This document shows positions 47,264-61,173 of a stretch of DNA of 64,000 nucleotides, piece by piece. A program made the position numbers and the translations under genes. The notes under the pieces were generated by a model. That model made no database searches and was not told the origin of the DNA. It saw only the letters and a list, made by a program, of their open reading frames with translations. Numbering within the stretch: position 1 is the stretch's first letter; every line of letters begins with the position of its first letter. Origin of the DNA: Knoxdaviesia capensis (taxonomy: Eukaryota; Ascomycota; Sordariomycetes; Microascales; Gondwanamycetaceae); NCBI GenBank assembly GCA_001510575.1, contig LNGK01000006.1:1483565-1547564 (forward strand), in the 5' to 3' direction.

Positions 47264-50200
47264 TATAATACTATAACCAGTACTATAAGTAAAAGTACTA
47301 AATAAGGGTAAAGGCCCTAAGTAGTATAAAGAATAAACTAGAACTTAAGATACCTAGGAGATAGGTTAAGCCCTAAAGCTCTATAAAGGGATTATAATGA
47401 TAATTAAGGAATATCCTAGATCCTAGTTAGCTATACCTATAAGAAAACTATAAGAGCGGAGTTAGCCCTCTGAACTAACTCCGATATAAGGAGGAGATAA
47501 AGGAAGGGGGTTAGGAAAATAGAAATATAATAAAAGAGAAAATTCCTATAAGTCGATAAAGTTTAAAAGAAACTAAAGAGGATCTCTAATCTTATAATAT
47601 ACTTACCTTTATAACTAATACTTCTAGTTTAAACCTCTATTATCTCTTATAAAAGACTTCCTTTAAAAAACGTAATATAGCTTTTATAACTATCTTCTTT
47701 CTTCCTTTAAAGACAGACGTATTAGACTTAACTAAGAATACTTAGAGTTATTTCTTTACTTTAATTATAGCCCTAAATACTTAATAAATTCCTCTATATA
47801 CTAACTTAACCCGCTTTAATACTTAACCTCTTATAAGCGAAGCGATAGAGACTGATACTATTAAAGTTAATTAGGATATAACTAAGGATGAATAAAGAAA
47901 TTTAGAGAGGTTTACTACAGTTAAAAAAGTTATTATAAAAGTTATAAAGTATTTTAATAATATCTAATAAGAAACTACTATTTAAACCCTTATAATAATC
48001 TAGAAAAGTATAGAAGCTAGGTTTAAGATACTAGCTAAGGTAACTATAAGAGATTATAAAAACCGTCTAGATAAGGTTAAGAAGCGAAATCGTAAACTTA
48101 ATATATTACCTAACAAAAAGAAATAGTCTAACGTAAACTCTAGCATTACTCAGATATCCTAAAAGAAAAACGTTTAGATTAGGTCCTCTTAATAATAAAG
48201 ATTAAGATAGTTATTTAATAAAATATTTTTTTAAAGTTAACTACAGATAAAGAGATTATATAAAGGCACTAATAGCGTATATTATAGATATATCTATTAT
48301 CTAAGAATAAACTTGGAATATATAAACTTGAGTTACTTTTTTAAACTGAAGTATATAGATAATAAGAGACTAATAGACTTTATGATAAGATACTTTAATA
48401 TTATTTCTAATATAGATCTAATAAGTTTTAATAACTATTTAAAGAAGCTATAGATATTACTAGGTTTCCTTTTAGATTTTGTCAACGAAACGCTAAATTA
48501 TAAAGGAGAAGATTTCTTAAAAAATCTTAACTCTCTTATTATAGAGATTATTAATAAGATAGAGAATTACTAGGTTAATAAATAGAATACGAAAAAGATA
48601 TTAACTATTAAAAGAATTAAGGATAAGTTATAGTTAATACTTAAAGGAACTAAGCTTAATTATTTACTATATAAGATCTATAAAAAGATAAACTATAAAT
48701 AAGAAGATTACTACTTTATAAGAATAAATAATAATTCTATCTTTACTTAAAAGATATATAGTTACTATAATAAAAGCGGTTATTAAGAAAGTATATATTA
48801 ATAGGGATATATAATCTTAAGATATAATAAAATAATAAGAAATAAAAGATATATTTAGATATAGGAGGTAACTTATACCTAACTAATAAAGAGCTAGTAG
48901 TATAATTATAACTTACTTATAGTAGAGAAAGTATTTAGCTAGGAACTTTTAAATAAGAAAAACCTAAAATAGCTTATATATACGATATAGATATTAAAAT
49001 AAAATCTATTATTAATATAAAAAGACAAATCCTAATTAAATATATTATATTTAAAAAACCTATAGGAAGACCTAAGATTCTTATTTCTAAAAAAGTATAT
49101 TATTATAAGTCAAAGTTATTGTAGACTTAGAAGTAAATAAGTTAAGGTTTAAGAATAAATCCGAAAAGCTAGATATAAAAGAATTAATAGATAAGGAAAT
49201 AAGTAAAGAACATTAGAATAATATTTATTATATGAGATTTATTTAAGTAGATAAAATGGAGGAAAAGGAAGAAGACTTATAACTAATGGAGTTCTACTCC
49301 TTAGAATATCTAAAAGAATTCTATAATATATTTAACCTTAAAAATATAAAAGTATATCCTTTACTTAAAAACGTTAAATAAATATCCTATTAATATAATA
49401 AAAAGAAAATAACTATTAAGTAATAATATATATATAATCAATATAAAATAAATAGTTAGTTATATTTAGAAAGTATTTAGATAAAGTTCTCTAGAATAAC
49501 TAAATAAGACTATTTAATAGCTTTATTAACGTACTTATAATATTTATTTTAAAGAAAGATATAAATCTATCCATATTTATATCAATTATAGAATCTTAAA
49601 TAATGGAACTATTAAAAATAATACTACGCTCCTATTAATTAAAGAAATTAATAAATAACTTATAGCGTTTAATATAAAGTATAGATAATTTAAATACTTA
49701 GTTATACTTTTTAGACTTATTAAGGCTCTTAATACCTTCTAAAACTAGATAAATAAAGTTTTACCTAGCTATATAAACTTTTTTACATTATATACTTAGA
49801 TAATATCTTAGTATTCTTAAAGATTAAAAAAGAATATAAGAAGTATCTAAAACTAATTATAAAAAGGCTATACCCGTGCTACGCACCTACTAAAGTGGGT
49901 GCTCTACACTAAAATGAACTAATTACTAAAATGAACCACTCTCCTTATTTTTGACTATAGAACTTCTTCCTCTTCTAACCTCTCTATTCTATACTTTATT
50001 TTCCTACTTTTTATATTATTTAATACCTTATTTAAATAGCTACCTAACGAACTATTATATAAGAGGCTATCTAGTATAAGCTAGATAACTTAGATAACTT
50101 TCTTCGTTCCGTTACGAAGCGCTTCGATATCCTATACCTTACTTTCGTACGTTATTATAATAAGTATATTAATAATAAGCTAGAGTAGAAGCGAGTAGCT

Positions 50201-53200
50201 TTAAATATAAAGCTTACTATTACTAAGGAAGTTACTATTTATAGATATATTAACTAGCTAAAGTAAGTTAATCTATCGAAGCTTTATAGCTAAGGCTACT
50301 AATAATATATTCGCTACTCGCCTCTATCTATACGAGTTTTAGCTTATTAGAGAGAACTAGGTAGGTTACTTTATTAAGAGATATAGATATCTAGTTATAT
50401 AGTAAGCTCTCCTAGATACTAATTAGTAAGTTAGTAAAGACTTTCCTTACGTTAAAGAGTACTTCTATCTCTTATAAGATACTATTTAGACCTATAGAGT
50501 TACGTTATTAGATATATAGAATATAGATAAGACTACTTTTTAGATTAGAGTTAGTAAAAGCTAGCTTATTATTACTAAGAGAAAGTAAGCTTAATATCTA
50601 GTTATACTAGCTAATAGAGAGTTAGCTACTACTATCGAAGCGATATTCTAATAAGACGAGGCGTTCTAAGTAAATACGTTACTTAGCTCGTTCTAGAGCT
50701 AATACTTAGCTATAGTTAAGTAGTATACTTACTCTCGAAGACGTATAGGAGCTTATTATATAGTAGAAGGAGGATAAGGAGGTATAAGTAATATAAGTAA
50801 TTAAGGTAGCGGAGGAACGACTATATAGACGTTTTAAGCGTATTATCGCTAAAATAGCACTTATAACGCGGAAATAACGTACTATAAGTAAACTCGATCT
50901 ACTACTTATCTATAAGATAGGAAAGAAACTAAGATAGTTAAAGAGATAGGTAGTTATAGTTAAAATAGAATCTCTAGTTAAAAATAAGCATAGTAGTTTA
51001 TTTTAGTAATTAGTTTATTTTAGTATAGAGCACCTACTTTAGTAGGTACGTAGCACGGGTAAGCTTTTTAAGTTATATATAAAAGTATCTAAATATAAAT
51101 TCTCTAAAAAAAAGTAAAATACTTAGAACTTATAATTAGAAAATATAGAAAAAGAAATTCTAGATAGACTTAGAAGTATTATAGATTAGCTAACGCTAAA
51201 AATAGTAAATAAGGTATAATAATTAATAGAATAAGTAAACTATTACTAGATATTTATACTAAAATACTTAGATATATTAGTATTAATAATAAGCCTCTTA
51301 AGAAAGAAAGATAAAAAATAAGAAAGCCTTAATAGAATAAGGAAAAAAATAAAAACTAGTATTAAAAATATTAAAAAAGGTATTCTTATCACCTATAGTT
51401 CTATAGAGTTAAGATATAGAAGTACTTATAAAATTAGAAATAAACGCCTTATATAAAGCTATATTAGGTATATTATTATAAGAATAAGATAAGAAATAGT
51501 ATCTAATTAGATACTTCTTATAAAAGCTCTTAGAGACTTTTATAAAATAAGCTATTAGATAATAAGAATAAGTAATTATATCTAATATAAAATATTAAGT
51601 CTACGTACTATATAGCTTATTAAGATTATTAAAATTATTAACTAGTTATATAATACTAAAGTATATTATAAAATTATCTATAAAAGATCTTTGAAGCCGC
51701 TTAACTAGATAGCTAATAGATGTTTAAGAATTCCGTTTTATTATTAAGTATTAGCTATGCTTATAAACACGTTATTAAAGAGGTTAAACTATATAAAGTT
51801 AGAAATACCTATATTAGATACGTTAGATACCTTAGAAGAAGTTTTTTAAGTAAGATAGTCTAGCGTTTTATCTAAGAAAGAAAGGGGGGAGTAAAGCGTA
51901 ATAAATAAAAGAATATAAAATATTAAATAGGACTTATTAAAAAAAAGATTACTATTATAGAGATAGTTATTATATAGATCATAACCTAATAGAGTTTTAA
52001 TACCGATATTATAAAGAAGACCTTTAAGGAAAAGCCTCTTAAATAGAAAATAGTCAAGTCATACAATTATAATCTGGATAACTTATATCTAAGAAAACTA
52101 CTAATTAAGCTAGAAATCTTTATTTAGCTAACTAAGAAGTTTTATTAAAGAATTTGAGAACTATAGATATTAGATTTAGAATATTAAGCTATAAAATAAA
52201 ACTAATAAAAGAATACTATAATAGAAAAGTACTTTAGAAGATATAGAAGGTATATTCTAACATCAAATAAAACTATATATCCTAGATATATTACTTCTAA
52301 AATCAGAAATTATAAAATAATACTATAATAACCTATATATTAAGTATATAAGAAAAAGGAAGACTATTATACTAAGTTAATAGGTAGAAAACTTTATTAA
52401 AAAAGTATATTAAATAACGTAATTAAGTATATATAAAGTTATATAAAGTATTAAAGAATAAAGAAACTTAGATATAAACCATATAATTAAATTATACTAC
52501 TTCTCTTATTAGACGTACCTTAGAAAAGAATCTTAATTAACTTTAGGATAGGCTTATTAGATATAGGTAATACTATAATATAATAGATATATAATATAAT
52601 AGATATATAATATAATTATAGTTATAATAGATTATATAATAAGAATAGTATATTTTATAGCGATTATAAAGATATTTACTATAATAGAATATATAGAAAT
52701 TCTATATAAGGAAATAGATGTAAGGAATAATATACTAGAAAGTATTATTTATTATTTTTAATTAAGATAAGCTCTTCCCTTTAAAATTCTAAAAAATTAT
52801 ATAAAGTACATAAAGAAGATTAATTAGAGATTATCTATTATATATTACTTATAAATAACCAATTTTATATATATAAAAACTAACTAGGAATTAGAAACTT
52901 ATCTAAGAACTTATTATAGATAAGACTTATGGTCTTAACTAAGATTCCTTAGAGACGTAGAATTTATAAGGAACTATTATATAAATTAGAGGTTATATAT
53001 AGATTCCAGGGTATTCTAAGTTTCAAAGGGATTAGTAATATTAGAAAGCTAAATAAGGGGCCTATCTTTAATGATTAGCTATATAAGTAAAAGGGCTATA
53101 GTATTATTCTCTTTCTAATTATTAATCTAATTAATATCTAATTAATATCTAATTGTATATTAAATGATATAGTATTTATAACGCCTTCCTTAGAAAGAAG

Positions 53201-53290
53201 GGCTTTACTCTTATAGCTTAAAGCTTATAATTACTTTATAATTCCTAGTTATATAATCTAAAGGACTAATAAATAGGTTATAGGTATAAA
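47264..53290 (+). mobile_element. Ty3/gypsy element (+), RIP-degraded, right end uncertain
   Basis: The plus strand carries gypsy-type reverse transcriptase, with the catalytic box readable as IYLDNILVF at about 49788-49820. The left terminal block (47264 to about 47690) matches, inverted, the terminal block 54346-54813 of the gypsy element on the other side, so it is probably the 5' LTR. Internal sequence from 48.2 to about 53.0 kb matches the minus-strand copy at 57.2-64 kb. I could not find a 3' LTR, so the element seems truncated before 53290. It is interrupted at 49873-51059 by a Fot1/pogo element. Confidence 0.7.
49873..51059 (+). mobile_element. Fot1/pogo-type DNA transposon, internally deleted copy 1
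   Basis: 1187 bp flanked by TA on both sides. Terminal inverted repeats start CCCGTGCTACGCACC and extend about 70 bp with decreasing match. The interior translates (plus strand) to a mutated pogo transposase N-terminus (EAI...RSVTKRFDI, then ITKEVTIYRYIN) and the start of its DDE part (a DIQNMDET-like segment with RIP changes), then a C-terminal charged tail. The catalytic middle present in the 1.96-kb copy is missing. The TA-flanked removal rejoins the gypsy reading cleanly. Confidence 0.85.
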
Positions 53291-53852
53291 GCACGTATAG
53301 ACAAATATATAAAAAGGGAAGCTTAAACTTTTTTCTCTTAAGATATTTCCTATAAAAGCGCGGTAGATATCTACCTTTTATAGGTCTTTTACTAGCTCTT
53401 TAAGGCATTTATATATATTTCGTTATATACCTAAGTACTTACCGCTAGGTAGTATCCGCGTATATTAGTATATGTTTATACGTAACTATAATATACTCTA
53501 GCCTATTAGGGATCTATAGCTTAAGCCTTTAAGCTTCGAATTTAGCATTTCTATAAATTCATCTTAATATAGAATATTAATAGTATATATAGTATAATAT
53601 TTGATTCGATAGGTAGTTATCGAGTGTGTAATAAAAGAAATAGATACTTTAATAAAGTATTAATAGAATCTCATAGAATAAATAAGTATTTTATAAAAGA
53701 ATCAAGTTTTTCGATAGAAATCGATATAATAAATAAGAAGGTATTTCATAAAAGAGGTAGATATTTTAATAGATTTTTAGTATCATTAGTATTATTATTA
53801 TTATTCCTATTATTATTATTTCTCTAATCTTATTCTAGTATTTACTCTTCTA

Positions 53853-53863
53853 GGCTTATAACC
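53853..53863 (-). other. Mutated primer-binding site of the large copia element
   Basis: The minus strand reads GGTTATAAGCC next to the right LTR at 53864, identical to the PBS of the 14.8-20.6 kb copia element. Confidence 0.65.
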
Positions 53864-54345
53864 TTTTAATATAATATAGGTCACGGTAGCATTCATAAGG
53901 AAGTCAGAATAGATAGAATAAGGAGGGGCTATATAATATATTAGTATAATAGCAATTAGTATATAAAGGAATAATTATCTAATAATTAGATTAAAAGATA
54001 ATTATTAGATAATAATAGGATTAATAGAAGTATTAAGCTATTAATAGTTATAGAAATATATATATATATATATATATATATTATTAAATATAAGAAGGAA
54101 GATTTTCTATAATATCTTAATTATATACTAGCGTATTATGTAGTAGTTATACGATAACGTATTTACTTCTATTATTAATTAGTATATATAAGTACTTACA
54201 CCTATATATAACGGGGTTCCTAGTAAGTAGTAATATCGAATATAAGAATTTATTATTATTATTATAATATATATACTTAGTAACGTGTTATTAATTATTA
54301 GCTCTAATTATTATTTATTATTTATTATTCCTTATAACTTTTATA
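53864..54345 (-). repeat. 5' LTR of the large minus-strand copia element
   Basis: About 480 bp, aligning with 32383-32534 joined to 38180-38497. A (TA)n run lies inside at about 54057-54080. Shared landmarks include ATAACGGGGTTCCTAGTA and ATAATTATCTAATAATTAGA. Confidence 0.75.
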
Positions 54346-55382
54346 AGTATATTAATATAATAGTATTTAGTAGATAAGGTAATAATTATATAAAACCTAT
54401 ATTACGGGGTTTAAAGGAAGTCTTTTATAAGAGATAAATGGTTTAAACTTAAAGTATTAGTTATAAAGGTTAGTATATTATAAGAAGGGATATCGTCCTT
54501 AGTCTCTTCTAAGTTCTATTAACTTATAGGAAATTTCTCTCTTACTTATGATTTTATTTTCTTAGCCCCCTTCTTTATCTCCTCCTCATATTAAAGTTAG
54601 TTTAGAGGGCTAACTCTACTCTTATAGAGTTTTCTTATAAGTATAGCTAACTAGGATCTAGGATCTTTCTTAGTTACTATTATAATCCCTCTATAGAGCT
54701 TCAAGGCTTAACTAATCTATTAAGTATCTTAAGTTCTAGTTTATTTTTTAAATTACTTAGGGTCTTTACTTTTACTTAGTACTCTTACCTATATTATTAG
54801 TTATAGTATTATAATTTCCTTTTTCTTTTAAGAAGTAATATCCGATAACTAGCTCTTAATAGCTTTTCTATTAATATCTAATCCTCTAGTTTTTCTATTT
54901 CCATCTCTTAAAACGTAGTAAGAGGTTTCTATATTACTTAAGGTAGTAGTTTATATTTTAGATTATTTACTTTCAAAATATTTATTTACTCTTTTTAATA
55001 GTTTCAGTTTTTATAATAGCTTTTCTTCTAATAGTAGATTTTTCAAGTATATCTACCCTCCCCTCCCCTTCTTTCATTAAGGATAGGATCTAGTATTTTC
55101 TTCTTCTTTTTTTTTATTTTTCTATTTTCCTTATTACTCTATTTATTCTTAATATCTTTGCAATATCTTAGATATTTTTATTTTTATTATAGTTATTAAT
55201 AATCCTTATATTCTAGAACTTTAAAATATATTATATATTCTACTTATAACCCTCTTATTAGTTAAGAAGTCGGCTTTATTAATAAGCCTGACCTTTCTTA
55301 TTTTATTTATATATATCTTTATAACTACATATATTATATCTATAATAGGGGCGCTCCCCAAGCTATTTCTTACTTAACTTAT

Positions 55383-55675
55383 TATTAAATATTAATTTTA
55401 GTAGTTAAAAGTATATTATAGGAGTTAGGCTTTATTAGGAAGCCTAAAGGCCCTAGGAAGCCTATTAATAGATAGAGAGCCTGGGAGATATTTAGGAACC
55501 TAGAGAGGGGAAGCCTAGATCCTATAGGGGATAAAATAGGAGCTTTCCCCCGCTTATTCTCGTCTAGCTTTCCTACATAAATATTAATAACTTTCCTACT
55601 AATCTAACCCCTACCTTTCTGATAGTATAGGTAATAAAGTTCTTCTTCTACTAACTATATATCCTATTCTAGTAC
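55383..55675 (+). mobile_element. Solo LTR of the nested-copia family
   Basis: Shares the start TATTAA, GGAAGCCTAA/AAGGCCCTAGG modules, and the CTTTCCCCCGCTTATTCTCG block with the LTRs at 39976 and 45395, without internal sequence. It interrupts gypsy-related sequence. Confidence 0.65.
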
Positions 55676-57771
55676 TTATCTTTCTAAAATAGGTTGTTAG
55701 TAAATTAAGCCTATATTTTATAATTATACTTAATATATTTAAAGTTATATTTAATTCGTTTAGAGTTTAATAATAGATTTTAAGGTTCTTAATAGTAATT
55801 TTTCTTCCTTCTTTCTTAACAGGGCTTATTATCGTTATTAACTTAACTCTACTCTTAATCCTAAGTCTCTACTTATTAATCTAAGTTCTCTTTTTAAGTT
55901 TTAAGTTATAGCTCTATCTAAGACTCGTTCTTTGTAAGAGCTTCCTTATTAGTTTATCTACTAGAATTAAGACCTTATTCTTATAATACTAACTATAGTA
56001 AGTCTTTATTTAGAGTTTATAGATGTATCTCTTCCGCTTTTCACGCTTAAATAATATAACCTTTTTAATTAGCTAGTTAACGCTATTGAATCTTTAAACT
56101 CCTTCTAAAACCTTCTAATTCCCAAAACTTTTATTCCGCTTCTATATAGTTATCTTCTAGAACTATAATATTAATTTATTTCTAAGAAGGTACTAAAGTA
56201 TTACTTTAATATTAATTTAAACTTTTATAACTATCTTTTTATATATTTTATTATAAGTTACTAAGCTAATAATACTATTAGTAATATTATATATATCATA
56301 ATTAAGTAAAAGCTTTTTTCCTCCTTAATAGATATTTACTCAAAGTATATTCTCTATATAAAGGTTTATTATTAGCGTTAGATTCTCTCTTAGCGTGGAG
56401 ACATATATTTCTAAATACTTTTTCTTAATTTATATTAAACTAACTAAATTATAAGCTAACTTAGTTACTTCTATAATTATAATATAAGCTTATATTAATT
56501 CTTCTTATATATTTAAGACTCTTTTAGCTAATATATATACTTATCTACTTAAATATATATAAGTATTTTTCTTTTTCTTTTTCTTTTTGTTTTTATTTTA
56601 TTTTTTACATTTATATTGAGTAGTTTCTTTATATTATCTTAATTTTTATTAGGTATTCTTTAGATTTTTCCCTAATTCTTATATATTATATTTGATAGGC
56701 TATCCTTTCTAGTTAATTAAGTTGAAAAAGTTATTACCTTCATTTTTTATATTAATAATTTACTTCTCATTCTTTTTTAGACTCCTTTAATTCTAAGAGA
56801 GTTATTTAAGAGACTTCTCTATATTAGGGCTTTAATAACGTAATTAAGAAAATATTATATATTTATATTTATTTTTCTAATAGTTATACCTTATACATAA
56901 GGCAAGTTGAGCTTTATATACTTTATATACTTTATATTAGTATTTGAATTAAAGCTAGTTTCTATCAACTGTTCTTAAATAAAACAGATTCTATATTTAA
57001 TCCTCTTATATCTTTTAACTAATAGGTTTTCAGTATATACCTTTTATTATATACTCTTTTTTAGCTTTATAGCGTATATTATTATAAACTTTATATCCCT
57101 TATTAGATATCTATAAGTTTCTTAATTATTTCCTTTATTTTTATAACTATCCCTAAAAGCTCTACGTATCCTATAAGCTATAGATAATATCTATATAAGG
57201 CTTTAAATAATAACTCTTAAAGTCTAATTTATATAGTAGTTCTTAGTATATTCTTCGTTTCTAAGGTATCTTAGCTAAGAGTTTAGGTCTTTATCTATAA
57301 TAAGCTTTTAGATAAGTTTCTAATTCTTAGTTAGTTTTTTCTATAAGGTTATCTATCTATAAGTAATATATAATAGATAATTTCTATTTAATTTATAGAA
57401 TTCTTTTTAAAGTTTTAAAATAATACTTTTTAATATATTAAACTTTATTTCTATTTCTTTATATAGAATTTCTATATATTCTACTATAATAAGTATCTTT
57501 TTAGTTACTATAAAATATACTATTTTTATTATATAATCTATTATTAGTCTTACTACGTTATATTTCTATTATATTAGAATATTAATTATATCTAATAAGC
57601 CTATAATAAAGTTTATTAAGATTTCTTATTTAGGTACGTTCAATAAGGGAAGTAACATTATTTAACTATACAGTTTATATCTAGGTTTCTTTATTCTTTG
57701 ATACTTTATATAGCTTTATATATATTTAGTTATATCTTTTAAAATACCTTTTTAAGAAAACTTTCTTATTA

Positions 57772-58948
57772 CACGCGCTACGTATAGACTAAAGTAGGTA
57801 CTCTATACTAAAATAAACTAATTACTAAAATAAACTACTCCCCTTATTTTTAACTATAGATTTTATTTTAACTATAACTACCTATCTCTTTAACTATCTT
57901 AGTTTCTTTCCTATCTTATATATAAGTAGTAGATAGAGTTTACTTATAGTACGCTATTTCCGCGTTATAAGTACCGCTTTAGCGATAATACGCTTAAAAC
58001 GTCTATATAGTCGTTCCTCTACTACCTTAACTACCTATATTACTTATACCTCCTTATCCTCCTTCCGTTACTCCTATACGTCTTTAATAGTAAGCGTACT
58101 ACCTAACTATAGCTAAGTATTAGCTCTAGAACGAGCTAAGCGACGTATTTACTCGGAACGCCTCGTCTTATTAAGATATCGCCTCGATAGTAATAGCTAA
58201 CTCTCTTTTAGCTAGTATAGCTAGATATTAAGCTCCCTTTCTCTTAGTAATAATAAGCTAGCTTTTATTAACTCTAATCTAAAAACTAGTCTCGTCTATA
58301 TTCTATATATCTAATAACGTAATTCTATAAGTCTAAATAGTATCTTATAAGTAACGGAAATACTCTTTAACGCGAGGAAGGTCTTTATTAACTTACTAAT
58401 TAGTATTAAAGAGAGCTAACTATATAACTAGATATCTATATCTCTTAATAAAGTAAGCTACTTAGTTCTCTCTAATAGGCTATAGCTAATATAGATAGAA
58501 GCGAGTAGTAAGTTTATTATTAGTAGCCTTAGCTATAAAGCTTTAATAGATAACTAAATTAACTTATTCTAGCTAGTTAATATATCTATAAATAGTAACC
58601 TCCTTAATAATAGTAAGCTTTATATTTAAAGCTACTCGCTTCTACTTTAGCTTATTATTAATATACTTATTATAATAGCGTACGAAAGTAGGCTATAGGA
58701 TATCGAAGCGCTTCGTAACGGAACGAAGAAAGTCGTCTAAGTTATCTAGCTTATACTAGATAGCCTCTTATATAATAGTTCGTTAAGTAGCTATTTAAAT
58801 AAGGTATTAAATAATATAAAAAGTAGGAAAATAAAGTATAGAATAGAGAGGTAGTAAGAGGAGGAAGTTCTATAGTTAAAAATAAGGAGAGTTAGTAATT
58901 AGTTTATTTTAGTATAGAGCACCTACTTTAGTAGGTGCGTGGCGTAGG
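57772..58948 (-). mobile_element. Fot1/pogo-type DNA transposon, internally deleted copy 2
   Basis: About 1177 bp between TA dinucleotides. Terminal repeats are the same family as copy 1 but more mutated (CACGCGCTACG at the left). Transposase remnants read on the minus strand and lack the same central part as copy 1. It is inserted in the minus-strand gypsy element. Confidence 0.82.
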
Positions 58949-61173
58949 TATTAACTTAATAGTCTTTTTTTCTTTTATATACCTAGCGCGTAGGTTATTA
59001 TAGTATTATTTTATAGTTTTTATTTTTAAAAGAAATATATCTAAGATATATATATAATCTTATCTTATAATAAACTTTACCTTCTATATTTACTAAGGAT
59101 ATTCCTTTATAGTGTTCTTTTATTCGTTTTACTTTATAACTTAATACTCTAAATCTAATATCTATAATTCTTTGATTATTTTATAAAGCTTCTTAACTAG
59201 CTAAGTAAAGATTTCTAATTTATCTAATAGTTTTCTTAGATATAAGTTATTTAGATTATAATTCTATTATTTAGCTATTTCTTATTTAAGAGGCTTCGCT
59301 TTAAAGGTCTTCTCTATAATATTAACGTTAAAACCTTATTAGGTTATAGTTTATATAATAATAACTATCTTTATAATAGTAAATTTTCTTTTTTTAATAA
59401 AGTATTTTTTTATATTATATTCTTTTTTATTCTTTTACGTTTTATTCCCCCCTTTCTTTCTTAAATAAGATATTAGATTATCTTAGTTGAAGTATTCCTT
59501 TTAAGGTATTTGATATATTTAATATAGGGATTTCTTATTTTATATAATCTAACTTTCTTAATAATATATTTACTAAGTTTTAAAAACCTAACTAATACTT
59601 AATAATAAAATAGAATTCTTAAAGATTTATTAGTTATCTAGTTAAGTAACCTTTAAGATCTTTTATAAGTTCTTTTATAATATATTTTAGCGTTATATAG
59701 TTAGTTAATACTTTAAATAATCTTAATAAACTATATAATAAATATATTTTATATTCTATATTAGATATAATTACTTATATTTCTTATTATTTAATAACTT
59801 ATTTTATAGGAGTTTCTGATAGCTTTAATAAAAAATATTTCATTAGATACTCTTTCCTATCTTGATCTTATAATAATATACTTAATATACTTAATATTAC
59901 TTTATTAAGGCGTCTATTTCTAAATTCGTAAGTACTTCTACGTCTTAATTCTATAAAACTAAAGTAAATAAGAATACTTTTTCAATATTTTTAATACTAA
60001 TTTCTATTGTTTCCTTATTCTATCAAGGCTTTTTTATTCCTTTTATCTTTCTTTTTTAAGAGGCCTATTACTAGTAATCATATCTAAGTATTTTATTATA
60101 AATTTCTAATAATAACTTACTTATCCTATTATTTATTATACCTTATTTACTATTTTTGGTATTAGCTAATCTATAATAGTTCCAAGTCTATTTTAAATTA
60201 TTTCTTTTCTATTTTCTATTTATAAATCCTAAGTATTTTACTTCTTCTTTAAAGAATTATTTAAAGGCTTTTATATATAACTTAAAAACGTATAGCTTTT
60301 TTATAATTAATCTTAGATACTTCTTATAATCTTTTTCGTTTTTTAAAAATACTAAGATATTATCTAAGTATATAATATAGAAGATATTTATATAACTAAC
60401 TAAAACTTAGTTAATAGTTCTTAAAGATACTAAGAGCTCTAGTAAGTCCAAATAATATAATAAAGTATTTAAAGTATTTAAATTTTATACTAAACGCTAT
60501 CTCTTACTTATCTTTTAATTTAATTTAAATCTAGTAATATAGTTCTCTTAGATCTAACTTAAAGAATATTCTATATTAGTTAAGTTATTTATTAATTTCT
60601 TTATTTACTAAGAACGTAGTATTACTTTTAATAGTTATATTATTTAAGCCTTAATACTTAACATAAATATAGATAAACTTATCTTTCTTTAGAACGAATA
60701 TTATAAGCGTATTATTAGTAAGGCTTTTTAATAATCTTATTCTATTATTTTAAAGGTTTTTATTTAAGTATTTTCTAAAACTATTTTTCTTATATTAATT
60801 ATAGATATATTACCGCTTAGTAATTAGTTCCCTCTTATTAGATTAATAAGATATTCACTATTTTAAGTAAAGGATATACTTTTATATTTTCTAAGTTAAA
60901 GATACTATAGAAATCTTTTAGATATTCTAGGAGTTAGAACTCTATTAGTTCTAAGTCTTCTTCCTCTTCTTCTATTTTATCTACTTAAACGAATCTTATA
61001 TAGTAAATATTATTTTAAAGTTCTTTATTTATTTCCTTATTAGTTAGTTCTTTTATATTTAGGCCTTTGAGTTTCGTTTCTAAACTATAACTTATTTACT
61101 TTTAATTTTATAATAACTTAGATTTACGATAATATATTTTTCAAAATAAGAATCTTAGATCTTCCTATAGGTA

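Larger units (their letters stand above)
32383..54345 (-). mobile_element. Ty1/copia element (-) split by three nested insertions
   Basis: I reconstruct one minus-strand element from five pieces: 3' LTR in two halves (32383-32534 and 38180-38497), pol 3' part (38498-39975, RT box near 39343-39365), pol 5' part (45734 to about 47263), 5' untranslated/gag side (about 53291-53852), PBS (53853-53863), and 5' LTR (53864-54345). Removing the inserts leaves about 4.5 kb, normal for copia. The two LTRs align over about 475 bp and lie in the same orientation, and the half-tRNA PBS sits on the correct side of the right LTR. Inserts: copia at 32535-38179, copia at 39976-45733, gypsy at about 47264-53290. 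Boundaries at the gypsy junction are approximate. Confidence 0.7.

Noticed and set aside
53624..53827. 67-codon open frame in the mutated block
   Set aside because: Asn/Ile/Lys/Phe-rich as expected of AT-rich DNA; it lies between a PBS and gypsy remnants and has no domain.
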